Notes under the pieces: generated by a model
What the model was told of the DNA's origin: nothing
Seen by the model: only the letters and a program-made list of their open reading frames with translations
The model's database searches: none
Program-made: the position numbers and the translations under genes
Source: Mangifera indica
Lineage: Eukaryota > Streptophyta > Magnoliopsida > Sapindales > Anacardiaceae
Assembly (NCBI RefSeq): GCF_011075055.1
Contig: NC_058147.1
Location: 15,957,622 to 16,021,621 of the forward strand
Length of the DNA stretch: 64,000 nucleotides
Direction of reading: 5' to 3'
In this document: positions 1 to 9,809 of the stretch, piece after piece
Position numbering within the stretch: position 1 is the stretch's first letter
How the letters are laid out: each line of letters opens with the position of its first letter

Positions 1-337
1 GTGTTAGTAAGCCCAAATGGCATTACCAACCATTCATATAGTCCATGCTTGGTTTTAAAAGCAATTTTCCATTTATCGCGCTCTTTCATCCTAATCTGAT
101 GATACCCACTTTTCAAATCAATTTTTGAAAAGATACAAGATCCATGTAACTCATCAAGCATATCATCTAACCTAGGTATATGATAGCGATACTTTACAGT
201 GATTTTGTTGATGGCTCGACAATTAACGCACATTATCCATGTCCCATCCTTCTTAAGCACTAGAATCATTGGTACGGCACACGAAATCATGTTTTCTCTC
301 ACGTATCCCTTCTTCATCAACTCGTCCACTTGCCTTC
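1..337 (-). pseudogene. G1 reverse transcriptase fragment
   Basis: The minus strand encodes the N-terminal half of a Ty3/gypsy reverse transcriptase: the KKG segment, the RAIN-like box, [27 protein letters not shown] and LVMPFGLTN. The polypeptide would copy element RNA into DNA in the cytoplasmic particle. The coding region enters from 8434 and upstream and is interrupted at 337/338 by G2; the five bases before the break, CCTTC, are the left target duplication. The catalytic YxDD box lies beyond base 1. The small plus-strand frame across 199-405 is a shadow of this region and the adjacent LTR. Confidence 0.85.
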
Positions 338-1340
338 TGGTGCATATTCATCCAAACATGCAACAAGAAACCAAAAATCAAAAACTGTTTTCACTTTTCA
401 TGTGATATTAGCAGTTTTTTTGTTTGAGTAGTTTTTTTGTTCTTGCAGTTTAACCAACCAAATCAACTTCAAATCCAACCGAATTCATTTCATCATAATC
501 ACAACACAAAGAACTTTCTTTCAAGCTATTGATGTACACAATTGGTGTAGAGTAAGGCAATCAAATTACAAGTAAAATGCAATGGTAGAAATGGTAATTA
601 TGCTGTAATTCTCTACCATAATCAAAATTAACACACATACACACTCTAATTTGGATTTCTAAGGAAACATAAAATGTAACCAAGGCATAAAGGAAAGTTC
701 CACCAACCTTGGGGTCTTCCACCACCAATCTTCCACCAAGAAGGATTGGATAAAGGAAATAAGAAAGAGAGCCAACAAAGCTTCTTCAAGTTTTCATTCC
801 AAAGAAAAAACCCCTTTTTACAAAGCATGGCCACTTTATATAGGGAGTAAGTGGCGGCAAGATATATGTGTACATAGGTTTTTAATAAAATAATTCACTC
901 TAGCCCTTAATTCACTCTAAACCACACAAAATAAGTCATGCCATACTTTAAATAAATGCAATAAGACAAAATGTCACTATTATTCTATAAAAAGTGGGCT
1001 CTTGTCTCCACCAAAGCTTTCCTTTCATCTAATTTCATCCAACTCTCCCAATTAAGTTTTGAGCACCTTTTTGGGCTTCAAAATGGAGTGATGGATGGTT
1101 GTTACTTCACTTGGGCTCAAAGGAGGACTTCTTGGATCTTTAAGACCTATTAGATCATGAGAGTTTTGGATTCAAGTAATAGCATTGCACCCATAAGCAA
1201 AGGTGGGCCAAGGTGGAAAAGGCAATGAATCTTTGGGCTTGCATGAAGCTAATTCTTCATTCTCAATGGTGGCTTGAGCCAAATGGAGATTTGATAGAGA
1301 CTTGAAAGCTAGAGTTGGAGAAGTGGCCGAAAATACATCA
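338..1340 (-). repeat. G2 3' LTR
   Basis: Matches 7465-8433 throughout, starting TGGTGCATATTC and ending AAATACATCA on the plus strand. It is 1003 bp against 969 bp for the other LTR; the difference includes an extra GTAGTTTTTTTG-like stretch near 420 and a short insertion near 708. By eye the two differ at a few percent of sites, so G2 is fairly young compared with the elements further right. The integrase reading frame runs about 170 bp into this LTR before its stop at 1172. Confidence 0.93.
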
Positions 1341-2581
1341 TCCCCCCCGAGTTGGGAAAGACTTGCCCTCAAGTCCTCAAGGTGGCTATCCTCCATGTAT
1401 GGTGAAAGATCTCCAATGTTGAAGGTGGTCGAGACTCTTCCCATTTCATTTGGAAGATTCACCTTGTATGTATTGTCATTCACCCTCTGAAGCACTTCAA
1501 ATGGTCCATCAGCCTTTGGAGCTAGCTTACTCCTCCTCTTGCTTGGAAATCTCTCTTTTCTCAAATGCACCTAAACCAAGTCACCAGGTTTGAAAATGGA
1601 TGGCCTCCTATGCTTGTTGACCTTCTTCTTGTGAGCTTCATTGGTCTTCATGATCTGAAATTTGATGGATTCATGGAGTTTCTTCATGGTAGTAGCTTTC
1701 TCCTTGGCTTTCTTATGAATTTGTACATCAAGAGGCAAAGAAGTTAGATCCAAAGGAGTTAGAGGATTGAGACCATACACTACCTCAAATGGAGAGTGTT
1801 CGATTGTAATTCTTGGACTTCTATTGTATGCAAATTCAGCTTGGGCAATCTTCAAATCCCAATATCTCAAGTGTTTGTTGACCATAGTTCTCAAAATGGC
1901 TCCTAAGGTTTTATTGGTTGCTTTAGTTTGGCCATCTGTTTGTGGGTGATGAGAGGTGCTAAACATGAGTTTAGTGCCCAATTTACTTCACAAAGTCCTC
2001 CAAAAATGGCTTAAGAATTTGGTATCCCTATCCAAAACTATGGTTCTAGGGATTCCATGAAGTCTCACCACTTCTTTGAAGAATAAGTTAGCTACTTTGC
2101 TTGCATCTTCAGTCTTAGTGCATGGTAGGAAGTGAGCCATTTTGGAAAACTTATCAACCACCACTATTATTGCATCCTTCCCTCTTTGAGTTCTAGGAAG
2201 AGCTACCACAAAATCCATGCTAAGATCTTCCCAAGGCTACTTTGGAATCGACAAAGGCATGTAAGGACCAGCTTTGAAATGAGATTTGGATCTTTGACAA
2301 GTGCCACACCTTGCTACAATGGCTTGGACGTCACCAACCATCTTAGGCCAATAGAAATGTTCCTTAAGCATCTCCAAGGTTTTATTTATGCCAAAATGAC
2401 CTGCCAACCCACCACCATGTGTCTCCCTAATGAGAAACTCTCTAAAAGAACCCTTAGGTATGCATAATTTGGCTCCTTTGAAGAGGAAACCATCTTGGAC
2501 AGTGTAGTCTTCATAGGCACCCATTGAACACTTCTTCAAGATCTCTCTAAGTTCTTCATCTTCATGATAATAATCTTTCAT
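1172..2581 (-). pseudogene. G2 integrase
   Basis: This segment encodes the integrase of G2, which would insert the DNA copy into the nuclear genome. From 2581 downward it holds the zinc-binding module (HGGGLAGHFG then CGTCQRSK), the catalytic core ([17 protein letters not shown] with the first Asp, [14 protein letters not shown] with the second, HHPQTDGQT before the Glu region), and the GPF/Y-type C-terminal module (KADGPFEVLQRVNDNTYKV). No chromodomain follows. Three in-frame stops break it, near 2237, 1988 and 1571. By comparison with the family they replace Gln, Trp and Trp, which fits CAG-to-TAG, TGG-to-TGA and TGG-to-TAG. All pieces keep one frame. Confidence 0.88.
1341..1350 (-). other. 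G2 polypurine tract
   Basis: On the minus strand the bases next to the 3' LTR read TCGGGGGGGA, directly followed by TGATGTATTT of the LTR. This is the expected place and composition for the plus-strand DNA primer of an LTR retrotransposon. Confidence 0.8.
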
Positions 2582-3799
2582 GAGTTGAAACCCAAGGACT
2601 CGTGCATCAAGTATGGATAATAGATAATTTCTCCTTAAGAGTGTATCATCAACTACATTAGAAGCTCCTTGCTTATAGGAAGAAACAAAGAAAAAGATTG
2701 AAGGAATTCTACCTATTTAGCATGCCTTGCACTTATCTTTTGTTGGCTACTAAGAAACTTCAAAGCTTGATGATCTGAATGGAGAACAAATTGCTTAGGC
2801 CTTAAGTAATGACTCCAATGATCTAAGGCCCTAACAATAGCATAAAATTCTTTATCATAGGTAGAATATCTCCTCTTTGTATCATTAAGCTTCTCACTAG
2901 AATAAGCTATGGGTCTTTTAACTTGAGTGAGGACTGCCCCAATGCCAACTCCACTTCAAATACTTTATCAAAGTCAAGTAAGGCTAAGATGGGGGCTTCA
3001 CATAACCTCTTTTTAATCTCCTCAAATGCTTTGGAGGCTGCCATGGACCATTCAAACGCATTCTTCTTCATGCATTCAATGATGGGAGCCATGAGAGTGC
3101 TAAAATTAGGCACAAAACGCATATAGAAAGAAGCAAGGCCATGAAAGCTCCTTACTTCAGTAAGAGTCTTCAGTTGGGGCCAAGTTTTAATGGCTTCTAC
3201 CTTGGATTGATCTACTTGGATGCCATCTTTGGAAACTACATATCCAAGGAACATAACTTGGTCTACAAAGAATTCACACTTCTCTTCCTTTGCATACAAC
3301 TTATTCTTTCTCAACACATCAAAGACACTCCTCAAGTGCAAGACATGATCATCACAAGTTTTGCTATACACTAATATGTCATCAAAATACACAACAACAA
3401 AAGAGCCAATGAAAGGTTTGAGTACCTAACTCATAAGCCTCATGAAGGTGCTTGGAGCATTTGAAAGGCCAAAGGGCATAACTAACCACTCATATAAGCC
3501 TTCTTCAGTCTTGAAAGCTATCTTCCATTCATCTCCTTCTTTCATCCTTATTTAATGGTAGCCACTCCTTAGATCAATTTTGGAGAAGACACAAGCACCA
3601 TGTAACTTATCAAGCATGCCATCAAGTCTAGGGATGGGATACCTATACTTGATGGTTATATCGTTAATGGCTCTATTATCCACACACATCCTATATGAGT
3701 CATCTTTCTTAGGAACAAGTAGGGCTGGAATGGAACATGGACTCATGCTAGGCCTTACAAAGCCCTTTTTAATCAATTCTTCCACTTGCCTTTGCAACT
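2582..3799 (-). pseudogene. G2 reverse transcriptase (main part) and RNase H
   Basis: Reading down from 3797, this holds most of the reverse transcriptase: [42 protein letters not shown], and the catalytic YFDDILVYS at about 3378-3389. The connection region follows ([20 protein letters not shown]), then a decayed RNase H. A stop follows RSGYH at 3552 and another lies near 3427 (CAG-to-TAG in the VLKPF context). Between about 2907 and 2582 the frame shifts once and several stops appear, although HSDHQALKFLSSQ-like residues remain recognisable. The upstream end is cut by R1a; the missing N-terminal residues lie at 5203 and above. Confidence 0.88.
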
Positions 3800-5202
3800 G
3801 TTTGTAGGATCGAATGGCCTAAGAGGGGGGGTGAATTAGGCAATTTTAAAACTATCTTTACCAAATTTGAGAATTAAAGCAATTTATTCAAATCAAATAA
3901 TATTGCCTATTTTTAATCCAATGTATGAAAATAACTAAAATATCTCAAACAATCAATACAATGAAAATAACATAACATAAAATATAAGTTTAAGGGAAGA
4001 GAAAATCAAACACGCGATGTATAGTGGTTCGGCTCAACCCGGCCTACGTCCACTCCAAGCTTTCTCCCTTGGAGTATTCCACTAATCCTTGGTTGACTAA
4101 ACCTCAACCAAGCTTTTCTTCACAACCAAAATAGCTTCCAAGGTGCTATTAACCTTTACAAATGTTGAAACACAATTTCTCTCACAAGAAATTTTCTAAT
4201 CTCTCCAAGAGTGAACCTCACTCTTTTATAACACGAATTTTAGTATGAATATTGAAATATGATCTCTCTCAAAGTGTATATGAAAGTTAAAGCTTAGTAC
4301 AACCCAAAGCAAATGAAATTACAAAGTGTAAAAGCAAGGTTTTTGATTAGAGAGAATAATTTGCAAGTCAATAGCTCAAAACTAATTTGCTCTCAAATAT
4401 ATGAAAGTTCTTGGTGGCAAAAGTTCTTTTCAAACGAAATTCATTGGGTTTATATAGGGGAAAATAAGGAAAGTTACCGTTGTGCACAAAGATAGCTGTT
4501 TTAATTTTCCAGAAAATGTACAATTCGGTCAACCGGATGTGACGTGGCACTTCCGTGGAGCTTACGTGGCACTAGCCGTTGGAAAAATTCAAACCAAAAT
4601 TCGGTCGACCAAATTTTTGAAGCAAAATACATGGCTTCTGGAAAATTCGGAAGCTGATTCGGTCGGTGAAATTCGGTCGACCGAATTTTATTACATTTTA
4701 CCCCCTGAATTTTCAAAAATCGTATTTGACCCCTAAAACTTTGAAAAGTGACAATTTAACCCAATTTTGAAAATTTCTTTCAAAACCAACTTTAAGATAT
4801 GAAAATGTAATTCACAAAACTTCATCATTTTAAAAGAATTAATAAACTTTGGTGAAAGCATTGGCTTAAACCAATAAGTTTGAAAAACAACATTTTAACC
4901 CAAAATGTGAAAGGTATGAAAATGAGTTTTCAAGTGAGCTATCCCATGCAAATAAATATTCTAATCAAAACGAATGCTCTAAATTACAAATATATCTACC
5001 TAACACTTGAGTTTTTCTTCAAATCTTCAATAATTCTTCAATTGACTCTTCTCTTTCATTTCCATCTTGAAACTCCTTCAAGTGTATTAGATAAATCCTT
5101 GTAATCTAAGCTCACACTCAAGTAAAATCATTAGTCAATATGTTTAGGGACATATTAGTTTGTTATCATCAAAATAAGAGCATAATGACTCCTCAAGTCA
5201 AC
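3800..5202 (-). mobile_element. R1a: unclassified 1.4 kb insertion element
   Basis: This 1403-bp block interrupts the reverse transcriptase of G2 and is flanked by ACT on both sides (3797-3799, 5203-5205). Removing it with one ACT restores an uninterrupted codon series. On the minus strand its ends are GTTGACTTGAGG and CGATCCTACAAAC; only the outer GTT/AAC are inverted. A second copy in the opposite orientation lies at 28344-29728. No frame longer than about 85 codons exists and none resembles a known protein. Landmarks are a G7 run near 3825, a CG-rich segment around 4014-4056 with GTGGTTCGGCTCAACCCGG, and repeated TTCGGTCGACC-like motifs. The strand given is arbitrary (GTTGACTT end taken as 5'). 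A 3-bp TSD is compatible with several DNA-transposon classes, but no known terminus is recognised. Confidence 0.75.
4669..4688. repeat. Perfect 20-bp palindrome in R1a
   Basis: AAATTCGGTCGACCGAATTT equals its own reverse complement. Related half-sites ATTCGGTC occur near 4521, 4600 and 4657 in the same element. At the matching place in R1b (about 28818-28842) the CG dinucleotides have mostly become TG or CA. Confidence 0.9.
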
Positions 5203-7174
5203 ACTCTTTAGTCTCCATGGGATTGCATCTATAGGCTGGCTTATTAGGCAATGATGCACCTGGAACCAAGTCAATTTGATGTTCAATGCCTCTTATAGGA
5301 GGGAGGTCGGATGGAAGCTCTAGTGGGAACACATCTTTAAATTCGGCCAAGAGAGGTTGAGCTAAAGGATAGGCTTTTTTCTTCTTGTGTTTGATCTCCC
5401 CTTCAATTATAAGTAATGCAAAGACAGGTTGCAAACTCAAAAGAGCCTTTTCTACTTACTGCCCATTCATATACATACTCTCTCTTTTAGCTTCTTTCCC
5501 TTTGATAGCCTTATTAGCTTCTTGGGGACTAAGAGGTAGCAAAGTAATGGTCTTCCCCTTGAATTTGAAGGAGTAAGTGTTCTTTTTACCATTATGAGTT
5601 ACTTATCTATCAAATTGCCAAGGTCTCCCTAGCAATAAATGGCATGCATCCATGGGAACTACATCACACACAATCTCATCTTGGTAATGTTTGCTAATAG
5701 AGAAGGAAATAAGTACTTGTTTGGCTACTTGAAGGCTGGTCTCATTGCTCAACCATTGGAGCTTATATGGTTGAGGATGAGGTATGGTAGACAATCCAAG
5801 TTTCTCCACTAATATAGATAAAGCCACATTTGCATAACTTCCACTATCTATAATCAAAGAACACACCTTGCCTCCAATGGTGCATCTTGATTGGAAAATT
5901 TGGAGCCTTTGTTCCTCATGTGGAAAGGACTTGGAATGCAATGCTCTTCTAATCACTAACATCTCTCCTTTATCAGCCCTTTGCATGACCTCTTCTTTTT
6001 CTTCTTCGGCAGCTCCATCTTCATGGCCATAATCTTCATTTTCTTCATCTTCATGAAGAGATTCTTCAATAGCTCGAATCTCCATCAATGATAAAGCTCT
6101 TCTATTTGGGCATTCGGCTTGGAAGTGTCCATAGCTTTGGCATTTGAAGCACTTTTCATTGGAGAGATCAAGTTTTCCCATCTTTGGTTTGTTCTTGCTA
6201 GGTTCTACCACATTTTCTTTCCCTTTCTCTTTGGAAGTGGTTTCAATAGCCTTATAGTTGGATGAGGAACCCTTTTGAAAGGTGGTTCCCTTGTTGAAAT
6301 GAGGACTTTTGGAGAGTAAAGTCCCCTTAGTAAATGGCTTGGCAACTGTAGACTTCATAGCCTTCTTTTGCTTCTCCACCTTAATAGCTAACTTACAAAC
6401 ATCTTCAAAAGTGCAATATGGTTGCAACTCCACCATATGAGCAATGTCTTGATTTAAGCCACTAATGAATCTTACAATGGTTTGCTCTTTCACTTCCGAC
6501 AGCTCACTTCTCATTAATAACTTCTCAAACTCCCTTATGTAATGCTCTACTCTATCACTTCCTTGCTTAAAGGTGTGTAGCTTGAGGTAAAGATCTTGTT
6601 TATAGTTGTCTGAGAGGAATCTTCTCTTCGTAAGCTTCTTTAGTTTCTCCGAAGATCTCACTCTCTCTTTACCATCCCTTTCCCTTTGCTTCTTAAGATT
6701 TTCCCACCACAAGGATGCATAACCCTTGAATTTCAAGATGGCAAGTTTACATTTCTTTTCATCCGAATAACCCTTATATTCAAAAACTTTCTCTATAACA
6801 TGTAACCAATCAACAAAATCATCTGGACCCATGCTCCCTTCGAATTCTGGAATTTCAATCCTTAAACCCCTATCATTATCCTTTTCTCTCCTAGGTGACC
6901 TCTCTTGTTCTTCCTTACTTGAATAATCATGAAGCATCAATTCCTCCCTATGATGTCTAGAAGGAGAAGGGGAAGGTCTAATATGTCTTCTTGGTTGATG
7001 TAGTTGGGTTGGGTGAGGTAGAGGAGGGGGTATTTGGCTTTGTGTTGAAGTTTGGGGTTGTGATAAGGGTGCCCGACTTTGAGCAAGGGTCAAGTCTCTC
7101 ATCATTTGCATTATTTGATTCATTTGGTCCTTAATGGCCTTAAGTTCTTTTTTGACCTCTTCTTTCTGTGCCAT
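5203..7174 (-). pseudogene. G2 gag, protease and start of pol
   Basis: An open frame of 523 codons runs from the ATG at 7174 to a stop at 5603 and continues in the same frame past two stops to the R1a junction. It starts with a coiled, charged N-terminus and a Pro/Gln/Ser-rich stretch. The capsid-like region follows (IEIPEFEGSMGPDDFVDW through YASLWWENL), then a lysine-rich linker, the CCHC knuckle CFKCQSYGHFQAEC, an acidic linker, and a retropepsin-like protease with LIIDSGSYANVALS and LLLGRPWQFDR. Gag packages element RNA and the protease matures the particle. The stops at 5601 and about 5457 both look like Gln codons changed by C-to-T. The region below 5440 is the N-terminal arm of reverse transcriptase (FKDVFPLELPSDLPPIRGIE). 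Confidence 0.9.
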
Positions 7175-7449
7175 GTGGGAAAATTCCCAAGGATGAGGAG
7201 GATGAGGATGAGGATGAGGATGAAGTTCTTTTATGGGACATTTTTGGTAATGGCTAGTAGGTAAAGGCTAATGGTTATAAGTGTTTAAGGGTTGGGGGGA
7301 GTATTGGTATATGTTTAAGTTAAGGAAGGTTTGTGTTTTAGGCAAATTAAGGTTTTGTGAACAGTAACTTTATAGTGAACAGTAAATTCTGACTATGAAC
7401 AATATCTTTGAGAGGTAGAAATCAGTCAACAAATCATACAAACAACCTA

Positions 7450-7462
7450 GGCTATGATACCA
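7450..7462 (-). other. G2 primer binding site
   Basis: On the minus strand, two bases after the LTR, the sequence is TGGTATCATAGCC. This matches the 3' end complement of plant initiator Met tRNA (TGGTATCAGAGC) with one change. It fixes the right-hand LTR as the 5' one. The rest of the leader, up to the gag ATG at 7174, contains a GATGAG-type simple repeat at about 7193-7221. Confidence 0.8.
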
Positions 7463-7464
7463 AA

Positions 7465-8433
7465 TGGTGCATATTCATCCAAACATCCAACAAGAAACCA
7501 AAAATCAAAAACTGTTTTCACTGTTTATGTGGTATGAGCAGTTTTTTTGTTCTTACAGTTTAACCAACCAAATCAACTCCAAATCCAATCAAATTCATTT
7601 TATCATAATCAAAACACAAAGAACTTTCTTTCAAGCTATGGACATACACAATTGGTGTAGAGTAAGGAAATCAAATTACAAGTAGAATGCAGTGGCAGAA
7701 ATGGTAATTATGCTGTAACTTTCTGCCATAATCAAAATTAACACACATACACACTCTAATTTGGATTTCTAAGGAAACATAATATGTAACCAAGGCATAA
7801 AGGAAAGTTCCACCACCAATCTTCCACCAAGAAGGATTGGATAAAGGAAATAAGAAAGAGAGCCGACGAAGCTTTTTCAAGTTTTCATTCCAAAGAAAAA
7901 AACCCCTTTTTACAAAGCATGACCACTTTATATGGGGAGTAAGTGGTGGCAAGATATATGTGTACATAGGTTTTTAATAAAATAATTCACTCTAGCCCTT
8001 AATTCACTCTAAACCACACAAAATAAGACATGCCATACTTTAAATAAATGCAATAAGACAAAATGTCACTATTATTCCATAAAAAGTGGGCTCTTGTCTC
8101 CACCAAAGTTTTCCTTTCATCTAATTTCATCCAACTCTCCCAATTAGGCTTTGAGCACCTTTTTGGGCTTCAAAATGGAGTGATGGATGGTTGTTACTTC
8201 ACTTAGGCTTCAAAAGAAGACTTCTTGGATCTTTAAGACCTATTAGATCATGAGAGTTTTGGATCCAAGTAATAGCATTGCACCCATAAGCAAAAGTGGG
8301 CCAAGGTGGAAAAGGCAATGAATCTTTAGGCTTTCATGGAGCTAATTCTTCATTCTCATTGGTAGCTTGAGCCAAATGGAGATTTGATAGAAACTTGGAA
8401 GCTAGAGTTGGAGAAGTGGCCGAAAATACATCA
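7465..8433 (-). repeat. G2 5' LTR
   Basis: 969 bp, TG at 7465 and CA at 8433, nearly identical to 338-1340, and followed by the right target duplication CCTTC (8434-8438). As the 5' LTR it should carry the promoter. A minus-strand CCATATAAAGTGG box lies at about 7923-7935, and the other LTR has CTATATAAAGTGG at the equivalent place. Confidence 0.93.
7923..7935 (-). promoter_or_regulatory. Candidate TATA box in the G2 5' LTR
   Basis: The minus strand reads CCATATAAAGTGG; the partner LTR has CTATATAAAGTGG at 831-843. Position inside the LTR and conservation between both copies support a core promoter, but no start site can be seen from sequence alone. Confidence 0.4.
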
Positions 8434-9590
8434 CCTTCGAAGCTCCTTTATCTCCTCAGGATTACTTCTATAGGCTGGTCAGTTGGGTATCATCGTTTTA
8501 GGTATGAAGTCGATTTGGTGCTTGATCCCACGAATTAGAGGTAGTCCATCAGGAATCTCCTTAGGGAATACATCTTCAAACTCCTACAAAAGAGAAACAA
8601 ACATATTAGGAAGAGAATTGTCAGCATTAGTGAAAGATATAAAACTTTCCTTGTAAACTAACAATAATGGATATTGTCTAGTCACAAGGGCAGTCCTCAC
8701 ATCACTCATCTTCCCATAAAAGCTCTCTTTTTTTCGCTCTTTGTTTTCTCTCTTATGGCCGAATTGCTCACCATTTTTTTCCTCTCCCCTTTTTTCGGGC
8801 TTACTTTTTCTTCGCTCATCTTCATTCACATTTTCTCTCTTTTTGCTTTCACTTTCACTTTCTTTTCTCTCTTCATTCATTTTTCTTCTCCTCACTTGAT
8901 CCTTATATACTTGCTTTGGTGACAATGGTACAAGTGTGATGAGTTTATGGCTCATCATGAAAGAGTATCTATTCTTAAATCCGTCATATGTCACCTTTCT
9001 ATCATACTATCATGGTATCCCTAACAAGATGTGTCCAGCATGCATGGGTACTATATCACACAACACCTCATCTTGATACCTATCCACAGATAAAACCACT
9101 ACTACTTGTTTATTCACCCTAATTTCTACACAGTCATTCAACTACTGAAGCTTATGAGGTCTAGGGTGTTTGATTATGGTTAAACTAAGTTTTTCTACAA
9201 GTTCGGTACTGGCTATGTTCATGCAACTACCCCTATCTATAATTAAAGTACACACCTTACCCTTCACATGACATCTAGTATGGAAAATATTCTCTCTCTG
9301 CTTGTCATTTTCTTCTTTATAGTGTAAACTCAAAGCTCTTTTAGACACTAATGCCTCACCCTTTACTGCATACTCCAACTCTACATCACTAGCATCCTCT
9401 AATGGTGGCATAGACTCATCACTAGACTCTTCCTCCGTCTCATATTCATTATCCTCTCTCAACACTATGGTTCTTTTGTTAGGACATTGGGAAGCTATGT
9501 GACCCTTACCCAAACACTTAAAACATTTTATCTCTCTATTCCTCTTCGATGTTTCGAGTTTAATACTAGACTTTTCTCGGCTAGACTCCT
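8434..9590 (-). pseudogene. G1 gag 3' end, protease, linker and start of reverse transcriptase
   Basis: Read downward from the LINE-A junction this holds the G1 CCHC knuckle (CFKCLGKGHIASQC, with the first cysteines near 9530), an acidic segment, and a retropepsin domain in which the expected Asp-Ser-Gly reads Asp-Arg-Gly (CTLIIDRGSCMNIAS). A very charged Lys/Arg/Glu/Ser linker follows around 8700-8920, then the reverse transcriptase N-terminal arm (FPKEIPDGLPLIRGIKHQ). The pieces at 9513 and 8994 are in one frame, with stops near 9141, 9005 and 8584. The active-site change alone would be expected to disable the protease. The segment ends at the G2 target site CCTTC. Confidence 0.87.
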
Positions 9591-9595
9591 TTCTC

Positions 9596-9809
9596 TTTTT
9601 TTTTTTTTTTTTGGTAAGTAATAATTTTATACCAAGAGAAAAGGATTTACAATGGCTTATCTAGGACAAAGCCCCTAGATTTAGCCTAATCATGCAATCC
9701 TAGGACAAACCCCTAGGTATTGCAAATAACACAAGAACAAAAGAACAAAAGCATTACATATAAACTCCAAATATCACCATTCATCAAAACAAAAATCAGT
9801 CTACATGGA
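9596..9809 (-). other. LINE-A 3' untranslated region and A tail
   Basis: About 200 bp follow the ORF2 stop and end with TTGGTATAAAATTATTACTTACC-like sequence and an A tail. The same terminal block ends LINE-C (from 37278) and, with TAATTG variations, LINE-B (from 13351). A conserved 3' terminus of this kind is the usual recognition segment for the LINE reverse transcriptase. Confidence 0.75.

Larger units (their letters stand above)
338..8433 (-). mobile_element. G2: Ty3/gypsy element nested in G1
   Basis: A complete LTR retrotransposon, about 6.7 kb without its own R1a insertion. It is bounded by LTRs that start TG and end CA (338-1340 and 7465-8433) and flanked by the 5-bp duplication CCTTC (333-337, 8434-8438). 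A primer site lies inside the right LTR and a purine tract (on the minus strand) inside the left one, which sets the direction. gag, protease, reverse transcriptase, RNase H and integrase follow in that order. Frame arithmetic puts the gag ATG (7174), 5440, 3797 and 3392 in one frame once R1a and one TSD are removed. A single shift falls in RNase H, and 2581, 2218, 1981 and 1570 again share one frame. The integrase ends without a visible chromodomain. Confidence 0.93.

Noticed and set aside
4880..5104. 74-codon plus-strand frame in R1a
   Set aside because: Not conserved in R1b, AT-rich composition, no similarity to any protein recognised.
3800..5202. R1a as an LTR or TRIM element
   Set aside because: No direct terminal repeats within the element, TSD of 3 rather than 5 bp, and no TG/CA at the aligned borders.
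8674..8922. Hydrophobic, Phe/Ser-rich plus-strand frame, membrane-protein-like
   Set aside because: It is the antisense of the charged Lys/Glu/Arg linker of G1 pol; codon complementarity creates the hydrophobic look.
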